This document shows positions 7,703 through 12,498 of a stretch of 13,102 bases of DNA, piece after piece. The notes under the pieces were generated by a model, which had not been told where the DNA came from, did not search any database, and worked only from the letters and a program-made list of their open reading frames with translations. A program made the position numbers and the translations under genes. Position 1 is the first letter of the stretch. Each line of letters starts with the position of its first letter. Source of the stretch: an archaeon (lineage in GTDB: Archaea > B1Sed10-29 > WALL01); contig JAUVIW010000017.1 of the NCBI GenBank assembly GCA_030592525.1, positions 1 to 13,102 on the forward strand, given 5' to 3'.

Positions 7703-8876
7703 CGCCGCCTTTCCCTACTCTGCCGTTTTTTCTTAATACTTTGTTTTCTTTCTCAAGTTTTTTTAGTCGTCCCCATATTGTCATTGCACTGATACCTAAT
7801 GATAGTGAGAGTTCGACGTTTGTCATTGGTCTTTGGTGTAGGTGAGTTAGTATACCCTCATTCAGTTTGGATAAATCTTTTTCTTGCGTCACTAACCTGA
7901 CACCGAGTTCTAGTCTTTTTTGTTTTTCAGGGATGGGCAGCTTGCCCAACTGTATGATATCAGCGTATGCTTTGAGGAAACTCTTTGTCAGTATGCAAAA
8001 GCTGTATGTTCGCGTCTTTTTTTCAAGTTTGCCGCATGAGTACTCCAGCAGCGTACAAATGCGTTTTAAATCTTGGAGAAGGCGCTTGTTTGCGGAAGTG
8101 AAGTATATCCTGTTATCTCTTATGTTTCCTTCGTCGATGAGGAATGCCCTTACAACAGAAGCGAGAAGAACCCGCTTTCCTTCAAAGAACTGGGAGGGTA
8201 ATCTGGACTCAAATGTGCCAAAACTAATCCCAAAATACTGCCCAAGAATAGAGGGAATTACTTTTGGTATGCCAACCACGTATTTGTTTTTCTTTCCTTT
8301 TGTGAGACCCTTTTCTTGTTGCACGTGAAGTGGTTCATTTCCATTTCTCAATATGTCCCCAAATGTGGTTAGTTTTGAGATGAATTCTTCAATGGATGTT
8401 TTTGAGGTCGAAGCGTATCTTGATGTTCTTTGGGGTGTTTGTGGAGCTGAACCATCGCATATAAGGTGGGTTACTACTCCTCTCAATTCAACTGAGTCCT
8501 GAACAGGCACTTGGGGGTTGCACACCCACAATCTACCTGCTGGAGCCCTATACGCCATAACGTGTTTTTGCATTTCTTCCATTGAGAACTGTTTTGGCTG
8601 TTCTTGCTTGAGGTAAGCTGAGATGACTTTTAGATTTTGTATTGAGCAAAACTGAGGTCTGTGAGCTGAGTTCCGCCCTCTCCTCCAACTAGCCATTGTT
8701 GTTTCTGATACGCCCAACTTCTTGGCGAATTTTTCCCTGCTTCCACACTTTTTCCATGCGGTCTTGAATAGGGCTGAGCGGAATTCTTCGTCTAGCAGCA
8801 CATAACAGTTGTTAGGGAACTCTTTTAATGTGATGAGTAGATACCCCTTACCCATTTTTGTTGTTGGCTCCCCCAT
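7677..8876 (-). CDS. HTH-LAGLIDADG-winged HTH protein (homing-endonuclease-like)
   Basis: 399 residues with three recognisable parts. An XRE-like helix-turn-helix lies at about 44-66 (SREKFAKKLGVSETTMASW). A two-repeat LAGLIDADG-like region spans about 130-310: repeat 1 is VVTHLICDGS (acid D141) and repeat 2 is VVRAFLIDEGNI (D248/E249), followed by IYFTSANKRLLQDL. A C-terminal winged helix follows at about 340-399 (ELSLSLGISAMTIWGRLKKLEKENKV). Both positions expected to bind catalytic metal carry acidic residues, so nuclease activity is possible. Free-standing HTH-LAGLIDADG proteins are known in archaeal genomes, and some may act as regulators instead. The gene stands alone with its own TATA box and converges on topA with a 26-nt overlap. 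It is AT-rich: 20 of 60 bases are G/C at 7741-7800 and 23 of 60 at 8101-8160. This suggests transfer into the genome. It is neither an intein nor an intron ORF. Confidence 0.85.
   Translation of the reverse strand: MGEPTTKMGKGYLLITLKEFPNNCYVLLDEEFRSALFKTAWKKCGSREKFAKKLGVSETTMASWRRGRNSAHRPQFCSIQNLKVISAYLKQEQPKQFSMEEMQKHVMAYRAPAGRLWVCNPQVPVQDSVELRGVVTHLICDGSAPQTPQRTSRYASTSKTSIEEFISKLTTFGDILRNGNEPLHVQQEKGLTKGKKNKYVVGIPKVIPSILGQYFGISFGTFESRLPSQFFEGKRVLLASVVRAFLIDEGNIRDNRIYFTSANKRLLQDLKRICTLLEYSCGKLEKKTRTYSFCILTKSFLKAYADIIQLGKLPIPEKQKRLELGVRLVTQEKDLSKLNEGILTHLHQRPMTNVELSLSLGISAMTIWGRLKKLEKENKVLRKNGRVGKGGAIVYFCPC
7726..7734 (+). terminator. Probable U-tract terminator after topA
   Basis: TTTTTTCTT lies 24 nt after the topA stop, with further T-rich sequence from 7741. 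Archaeal RNA polymerase can terminate at U-tracts without a hairpin. The tract lies inside the convergent gene. Confidence 0.35.
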
Positions 8877-8899
8877 AACCTAAAATTAGTTGAGTTACT

Positions 8900-8907
8900 A
8901 ATAAATA
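8900..8907 (-). promoter_or_regulatory. TATA box of the LAGLIDADG gene (leaderless)
   Basis: The minus strand reads TATTTATT, centred 27.5 nt before ATG 8876. This supports the first methionine as start over the in-frame ATG seven codons later. Confidence 0.6.
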
Positions 8908-8958
8908 GGGAGAGGGATACAACTTTCCTAGAATACTGAAATTAAAAGTAGTTGGCGT

Positions 8959-8966
8959 AATAAAAA
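8959..8966 (+). promoter_or_regulatory. Possible TATA box of the GNAT gene
   Basis: AATAAAAA is centred 29.5 nt before ATG 8992. An alternative AAATTAAAAG around 8939-8948 would give a leader of roughly 25 nt. The stretch is A/T-rich throughout, so the assignment is uncertain. Confidence 0.3.
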
Positions 8967-8991
8967 AACACGTGAAAAAGAAGGCAAAGTA

Positions 8992-9411
8992 ATGGAATTC
9001 AAAGAGACTACTGACTTAGAGCCATTAGTGGCTTTGGCAAAGAGTTTAGACATGAGAATCCATCCACTTGATAATGTCATTGCCGCCTGGGGCGCTTTTG
9101 AGCACAAAGAGTTTGTAGGGGGGGTAATCCTCCGTTGCAGTAATGAGTTTTACCAACTTGACTTAATCTGTGTGAAGAAAGAGTTCCAAAGCAGAGGGAT
9201 AGGTAAGAAACTCATTGAACTCGTGGAAAATGAGGCACGTTCGCGTGGAGCAAAAAAGCTATATCTCATAACCCGCCGTGCCGTAGGGTATTACCCTCGT
9301 TTCGGTTTCAGAAAGATTCCAGAAGAAAAGTTCCCGGAATGTATACTGGTCTGCAAAGATTGTGAGAAGAAAGCCGAGTGCAGTCCCTTTTTCTTTGTGA
9401 AGGATTTATAA
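8992..9411 (+). CDS. GNAT-family N-acetyltransferase with C-terminal cysteine cluster
   Basis: 139 residues, the usual length of a single GNAT domain. These enzymes move an acetyl group from acetyl-CoA to an amine. Motif A is clear: the strand FYQLDLICVKKEFQ followed by the acetyl-CoA pyrophosphate loop QSRGIGKKL (66-74, pattern Q/R-x2-G-x-G). The late YYPRFGFRKIP (100-110) is the typical motif B end, with its tyrosine and phenylalanine. The C-terminus has cysteines at 117, 121, 124 and 130 (CKDCEKKAECSPFFF), a pattern I associate with several archaeal GNATs and which may bind a metal. The substrate cannot be told from the sequence. It is transcribed divergently from the LAGLIDADG gene across a 115-nt gap and shares its AT-richer composition. 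Its stop codon is contained in the TATA box of the next gene. Confidence 0.88.
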   Translation: MEFKETTDLEPLVALAKSLDMRIHPLDNVIAAWGAFEHKEFVGGVILRCSNEFYQLDLICVKKEFQSRGIGKKLIELVENEARSRGAKKLYLITRRAVGYYPRFGFRKIPEEKFPECILVCKDCEKKAECSPFFFVKDL

Positions 9412-9412
9412 A
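9405..9412 (+). promoter_or_regulatory. TATA box of the NFACT-R gene, overlapping the GNAT stop codon
   Basis: TTTATAAA is a near-consensus archaeal TATA box centred 28.5 nt before ATG 9437. It includes the GNAT TAA stop (9409-9411). There is no ribosome binding site before the ATG, so the mRNA is probably leaderless. Confidence 0.7.
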
Positions 9413-9436
9413 CTTTGTTGAGCCATAACCCCGTGC

Positions 9437-10204
9437 ATGGATATAGAGCTTGACCTTGACAAGAACGCGTTCGAGAACGCCGCGGTGTACTACCAGAAGT
9501 CGAAGAAGGCAAAGCGAAAGCTCCCTGGATTGCGCCAGGCTATCGAGAAGACCAAGAAGTCCCTCGAGAAGGAGTCCTTGCGGCTTGAGGCAGAGAAGCA
9601 GCGCGTCCCCAAGAAGCGCCGCGAGCGCGACTGGTACGAAAAGTTCCACTGGACCTACACAACGGATGGCTTCCTCGTAATCGCAGGCAAGGACGTGAAG
9701 ACAAACACAATCATAGTCCGCAAGCACCTGCAGTCCGGAGACAAGTACCTTCACGCAGACATCCACGGCGCGCCATCCACGGTCGTGGTGAGCGAAGGCA
9801 AACCCATCTCTGAAGAAGCCTTGGCAGAAGCCGCGCGCTTCGCAGGCACTTTCTCCCGCGCCTTCCCAAAAGGCCTCGCGAGCATCGACGTCTATGCGGT
9901 CAACCCCGACCAAGTGAAAACAGCCGCGAAGGCAGGCGAGTTCCTTCCGAAGGGCGGCTTCCAAATCCGCGGCGAGCGCGAGTGGTTCCGCAAGCTACCA
10001 GTCAAAATCTGGGTGTCGTGGGACGGCAAGCGCCCCGTGGCTTTCGCGCGCGAGGAAAAAGGCGTGTGCGTCGTGCCCGGTGACATGCCCAAAGGCGAAC
10101 TCGCCGCACGTGTAAAGCACAAGCTTGACTCAATATTCAAGTGCGAATGTGATGTCAATGACTTAATGTCCATCCTGCCACCGGGCTCCGGGGGGATAGA
10201 ATGA
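9437..10204 (+). CDS. Stand-alone NFACT-R (DUF814) protein with coiled-coil stub, related to RqcH/NEMF C-terminal half
   Basis: 255 residues. Full archaeal NFACT proteins (RqcH/NEMF/Rqc2 family, about 650 residues) bind stalled 50S subunits with tRNA in ribosome quality control. They consist of NFACT-N, HhH, coiled-coil and NFACT-R regions. This protein begins at the coiled-coil, at a segment (residues 3-30: IELDLDKNAFENAAVYY, then KKAKRKLPG) that in full-length members lies mid-protein. Coiled-coil helices run to about 60. The NFACT-R domain runs from about 65 to 165: DWYEKFHW, SDGFLVI-like TDGFLVIAGKD, and YLHADIHGAPSTVV. A basic C-terminal extension follows. The NFACT-N and HhH parts are absent. 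An in-frame TGA at 9419-9421 and a strong TATA box upstream show this is a real start and not a sequencing break. It overlaps the next gene by ATGA. Codon use is back to high GC. Confidence 0.88.
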   Translation: MDIELDLDKNAFENAAVYYQKSKKAKRKLPGLRQAIEKTKKSLEKESLRLEAEKQRVPKKRRERDWYEKFHWTYTTDGFLVIAGKDVKTNTIIVRKHLQSGDKYLHADIHGAPSTVVVSEGKPISEEALAEAARFAGTFSRAFPKGLASIDVYAVNPDQVKTAAKAGEFLPKGGFQIRGEREWFRKLPVKIWVSWDGKRPVAFAREEKGVCVVPGDMPKGELAARVKHKLDSIFKCECDVNDLMSILPPGSGGIE

Positions 10205-10371
10205 AAAAATCGTTTTGGCAGCTGCTTAAGGACCCGAAGTTCTCGCTGGCGTTCGCTTTCGCCCTAATCATCATTGGCTGGGACCTGGCTTACGGCTCAA
10301 AGGTCCTGGGCTACATATTCTCGTTCCTTCTCGCCGTTGTGATAGCCCTTAACTTGTGGAAGAACCGCTAG
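10201..10371 (+). CDS. 56-residue membrane protein coupled to the NFACT-R gene
   Basis: This short ORF starts at the ATG inside ATGA, where the NFACT-R stop TGA (10202-10204) overlaps it, which is a classic translational coupling arrangement. A G-run (10190-10196) about 4 nt upstream could act as ribosome binding site. The product MKKSFWQLLKDPKFSLAF... has two hydrophobic stretches, about residues 15-31 and 35-53, and basic ends (MKKS, WKNR), so it should be a two-helix membrane protein with both ends inside. Codon use matches neighbouring high-GC genes. No family is recognised. Its TAG stop lies in the palindrome CTAG, shared with the stop of the convergent gene. The link to NFACT-R is positional only. 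Confidence 0.7.
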   Translation: MKKSFWQLLKDPKFSLAFAFALIIIGWDLAYGSKVLGYIFSFLLAVVIALNLWKNR

Positions 10372-10616
10372 CGCCCCTGCACCCTGTCGAACCCTTTGAC
10401 CCTCAATTCCTCGGGCGCGATTTGTGCGCGCCAGTAGCGCTCCAGCTGGTCGACTATGAGCAGTGAGACCTTTTTGCCAATCATATCCTTGCCGAAGGCC
10501 TTGAGGTACTGCTGTGTCGGCCCGTGGTTCCTGTCCAGCAGTATGATTGGCGTGTCAGGCGCGCGGATGATGTAGCCATCGTTCCCCTGGCGCAGTATTC
10601 CCGTCATCTCAAGCAT
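10368..10616 (-). CDS. Small protein, probably OB-fold, unknown function
   Basis: 82 residues (79 if the second methionine is the start). It is rich in predicted beta strands: MTGILRQGNDGYIIRA, PIILLDRNHG, then MIGKKVSLLIVDQLERYWRAQI. A G-x-L strand, a ligand loop and a late IGKKVSLLI strand are typical of small OB-fold or beta-barrel proteins, but this is pattern recognition only. It starts 2 nt after the stop of the upstream transglutaminase-like gene, with GGTGGGGGAG just before it as ribosome binding site, so the two form an operon. It has no signal peptide, membrane helix or cysteine. Its stop overlaps that of the convergent 56-residue membrane protein in CTAG (10368-10371). Confidence 0.7.
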   Translation of the reverse strand: MLEMTGILRQGNDGYIIRAPDTPIILLDRNHGPTQQYLKAFGKDMIGKKVSLLIVDQLERYWRAQIAPEELRVKGFDRVQGR

Positions 10617-10618
10617 AT

Positions 10619-11515
10619 TTACTCCCCCACCTCTATCTTTTTCCCTTTGTCATCGTGTCCTTCTGTTATTAATAAAGCTGGTCCCCTGTCCTTTGTCTCT
10701 GGAGACACGTTCTTTTCCGGCTCGTACTTTATGCTCACCGGAACCAATGCGAACCACCCTTTATCCGCCTCAAACTCAAGTGGCTTGTCCCCTATGCGTA
10801 GCTTGTTTCCGCTTGCGTCAACCGGAACCCAGTGCCCGCGCTTGCCGTCAACAAGATCATCACCTTTCTTGTGTTCCTGAAACACTTCGTTCCATACATG
10901 GCCTTGGCCTGCGCGCTCAGCAAGATCCAATTCCTCTTCATTCGTGTGCGCATGCACTGCCTCTATCATCCGTGTCTTCAGCCCCTGCTCTTTGAGCAAG
11001 TGGTGCATGACATTAGCTATGTCACCGCACCCATGGTGGTACCCGCTGTCCAGTATCTCTTCAGCGTTGCGGCCTCCAAATTCTGTCATCCACTGGTTGA
11101 ACTTGTCGTCAACCTCTTTGCTGATTGATGTCTTGATTGACTGCATCTCTGCTTCTGAAACATTTTTTTTGTCGTGCCTTTGGCGGTAAAGGCTTTCTTT
11201 CACTACTTCAACAGCACGTTCTCGTGGCGCACCCTTTTTTGCCATAGCCTGCTCAGCTTCGAGCCGGGCTTTCTTGAAGTCTTCGGGCATTGTACTCACA
11301 AAAGTAACGAGCTTTTCCCTGGATTTCCACGCTTTGTCGAGCTTGCCAAGCGTTTCTTTTGAGAACACGTTCTTTCCAGGCACGTGGCCCTGTTCAAGAA
11401 TAAAGCTCTTGCCTTCCGGCCCGCGCGTGACCTTGATGCCACTGGCACTCACCGGCTCAATAACCTTTCCGCCTCGCTTGGGCCCAAAACGCTTTACCTC
11501 GACTTTAATCTTCAT
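10619..11515 (-). CDS. Transglutaminase-fold (papain-like) protein, intracellular
   Basis: 298 residues from ATG 11515. The central part matches the transglutaminase-like core. It shows the nucleophile in YHHGCGDIANVMHHLLKEQG (Cys163), then KTRMIEAVH. The histidine is in GHVWNEVF (His206) and the aspartate in GHWVPVDAS (Asp233). Spacing and surrounding pattern (C-x-D/E, HxWxEV, WVPVD) are as in this superfamily, whose members are proteases, amidases or crosslinking enzymes. The actual reaction is unknown. An N-terminal basic region (VKRFGPKRGGKV) and a long charged helical stretch (about 60-140) precede the core. There is no signal peptide or membrane helix, so it should be cytoplasmic. The start is set by the TATA box at 11537-11544. 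ATGs at 11536 and 11533 lie too close to that box, and 11518 is a near alternative. It is the first gene of an operon with the small OB-like protein. Confidence 0.78.
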   Translation of the reverse strand: MKIKVEVKRFGPKRGGKVIEPVSASGIKVTRGPEGKSFILEQGHVPGKNVFSKETLGKLDKAWKSREKLVTFVSTMPEDFKKARLEAEQAMAKKGAPRERAVEVVKESLYRQRHDKKNVSEAEMQSIKTSISKEVDDKFNQWMTEFGGRNAEEILDSGYHHGCGDIANVMHHLLKEQGLKTRMIEAVHAHTNEEELDLAERAGQGHVWNEVFQEHKKGDDLVDGKRGHWVPVDASGNKLRIGDKPLEFEADKGWFALVPVSIKYEPEKNVSPETKDRGPALLITEGHDDKGKKIEVGE

Positions 11516-11536
11516 CATATGCTTTATGGGCATCAT

Positions 11537-11544
11537 TTAATAAA
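11537..11544 (-). promoter_or_regulatory. TATA box of the transglutaminase-like operon; decides its start codon
   Basis: The minus strand reads TTTATTAA, 25.5 nt before ATG 11515 and immediately upstream of the ATG at 11536. Transcription from it would begin near 11515, after the two outermost methionine codons. Confidence 0.55.
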
Positions 11545-11549
11545 AAATA

Positions 11550-11597
11550 GTGTGGGCGCACCTCCCCAAAAGAGGGGGTAAGTTGGCACGCCTACAC
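11550..11597 (-). terminator. Hairpin with T-run after the 66-codon ORF
   Basis: On the minus strand GTGTAGGCG (11597-11589) pairs with CGCCCACAC (11558-11550) in 8 of 9 positions. Inside this is a second hairpin in which a run of five C faces GGGG-A-GG across TCTTTT. The sequence after the outer arm is TATTTTTTATT. This resembles an intrinsic terminator whose T-run merges into the TATA box of the next gene. The ORF stop codon lies within the first arm. Confidence 0.45.
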
Positions 11598-11792
11598 ATA
11601 GGGGATATCGATTTGAAGACGCTCTTGGCTAGGTGGTCTTCGGAGGTGTGTGAGTGTCGCCTGCAGCTCACGGGCGAGGCGGCGGTTGCCCTGGGTAAGC
11701 TCTAGTAACGCAATTAAACCACTACTGTATTGCCTGAGTTCTCCGGCATCGAGTTTCGTTAAGTGCCTACCAAGCAACACGCCTTTCGCCAT
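11592..11792 (-). CDS. Possible 66-residue helical protein, unknown
   Basis: From ATG 11792 the product is 66 residues (68 from ATG 11798). It has an amphipathic, mainly helical look: LTKLDAGELRQYSSGLIALLEL, then RRLARELQATLTHLRRPP, with no cysteine or membrane helix. A good TATA box (TATTTATA) sits 27.5 nt before ATG 11792, the same spacing as other genes in this window, which is the main support for it being expressed. Codon use (TTA, CTA, AGT, CGA) is unlike the high-GC neighbours. A hairpin with a T-run closes the unit. It could instead be a structured non-coding RNA of about 240 nt. I looked for RNase P and SRP RNA hallmarks and saw none. Confidence 0.45.
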   Translation of the reverse strand: MAKGVLLGRHLTKLDAGELRQYSSGLIALLELTQGNRRLARELQATLTHLRRPPSQERLQIDIPYV

Positions 11793-11815
11793 ACTCATCA
11801 GTTTCGCTAATTGAG

Positions 11816-11823
11816 TATAAATA
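11816..11823 (-). promoter_or_regulatory. TATA box of the 66-codon ORF or small RNA
   Basis: The minus strand reads TATTTATA, a near-consensus box, 27.5 nt before ATG 11792. The 95-nt gap 11799-11893 otherwise holds only this and the divergent promoter. Confidence 0.55.
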
Positions 11824-11864
11824 CCGAGAAGGGTTCACACCTTGCCGAGGATGCCGAGAAAGCC

Positions 11865-11872
11865 TTTTATTT
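11865..11872 (+). promoter_or_regulatory. TATA box of the lysine-tail protein operon (leaderless)
   Basis: TTTTATTT is centred 25.5 nt before ATG 11894 and there is no ribosome binding site in between. Confidence 0.5.
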
Positions 11873-11893
11873 CGCTGTTGTATCATAATACGC

Positions 11894-12253
11894 ATGGACG
11901 AGAGGAGTTTGGAAGAAAAGGAGTTCGATGAGATTAACAAGAAGCTCTTGCGCAAGCAGCGCCTGATGCTCTCCCTGTTTTCCATGATGGATGATACCCA
12001 CTTGCCTGTGGGGGAGCGCCTGAAGCTCGTGGAAGCGCGCCATAAGAACCTTATTTCTCACGGGCTCATTGACGAGAAGCTTTTGGACGGCGACATCAAG
12101 GACATGCTGTCCATGCGCTGTGATATGCAAAAGAAGCTCGAGAAAGCGCGCCTGCAGGAAGCGGCGCACAAGGCGGTCTTTGGCACCAAATCCGATGTGC
12201 TGCCAAAAAAGAAGAAGAAAAAGCCGCCGAAGCACAACCCCATGTACAGGTGA
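11894..12253 (+). CDS. Helical protein with poly-lysine tail, unknown function
   Basis: 119 residues and no family recognised. Nearly all of the chain looks helical and highly charged: EEKEFDEINKKLLRKQRLML near the N-terminus, then ERLKLVEARHKNL, LLDGDIKDML and DMQKKLEKARLQEAAHKA. There is a break at THLPVG. The C-terminus carries six lysines in a row (105-110) followed by PPKH, giving a strongly basic tail that could contact nucleic acid or the ribosome. That role is an inference. It is the first gene of a transcript with its own TATA box. Its stop TGA is part of GGTGAT, the ribosome binding site of the following helix-hairpin-helix gene, so the two are translationally linked. Confidence 0.75.
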   Translation: MDERSLEEKEFDEINKKLLRKQRLMLSLFSMMDDTHLPVGERLKLVEARHKNLISHGLIDEKLLDGDIKDMLSMRCDMQKKLEKARLQEAAHKAVFGTKSDVLPKKKKKKPPKHNPMYR

Positions 12254-12258
12254 TACTC

Positions 12259-12498
12259 ATGCCCTCACTCAAGCAGAAAGCCCTGAAAGAGCTCCAGACC
12301 CTGATAAACATTGGCCCAGTGGCTGCGGGAGAGCTATACTCAATGGGCGTCAGGTCACCGGAACAGCTCAGGAAAGCCGACCCTGAGAAGCTGTATGAAA
12401 AGCTCAAGCGCCGCAGGGGCGGCAAGCTGGACCGCTGTGTGCTGTACCAGTTCCGCGGGGCGATAACGAACAAGCCGTGGCCCAAGTGCAAGGATTAA
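12259..12498 (+). CDS. Cdd1/pathogenicity-locus-type helix-hairpin-helix protein
   Basis: 79 residues. The sequence follows the small Cdd1 family (often labelled pathogenicity locus or mitomycin-resistance-like): LQTLINIGPVAAGELYSMGV (12-30) is the helix-hairpin-helix, with NIGP as the hairpin. It continues with RSPEQLRKADPEKLYEKL and CVLYQFRGAI, the conserved CVLDVFR-like C-terminal motif. HhH motifs of this kind usually bind DNA backbone, but the cellular role of the family is not established. ATG 12259 is chosen over in-frame GTG 12250 because GGTGA (12249-12253), overlapping the upstream stop, is spaced 5 nt from it as a ribosome binding site. The TAA stop interlocks with the radB stop in TTAA (12495-12498). 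Confidence 0.82.
   Translation: MPSLKQKALKELQTLINIGPVAAGELYSMGVRSPEQLRKADPEKLYEKLKRRRGGKLDRCVLYQFRGAITNKPWPKCKD

Noticed and set aside
7435..8876. Idea that the LAGLIDADG sequence is an intein or intron in topA
   Set aside because: It is on the opposite strand, outside the topA frame except for a 26-nt tail overlap, and topA itself is uninterrupted to its stop.
9308..9964. Long open frame (218 codons) on the minus strand opposite the NFACT-R gene
   Set aside because: It is antisense to clear NFACT-R coding sequence, its translation is low-complexity Leu/Val/Cys-rich as expected from reverse-strand high-GC codons, and it has no promoter or ribosome binding site.
11829..11843. GGGTTCACACC resembling a tRNA T-loop
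   Set aside because: The flanking bases do not form a proper five-pair T-stem and no anticodon arm or acceptor stem is present nearby.
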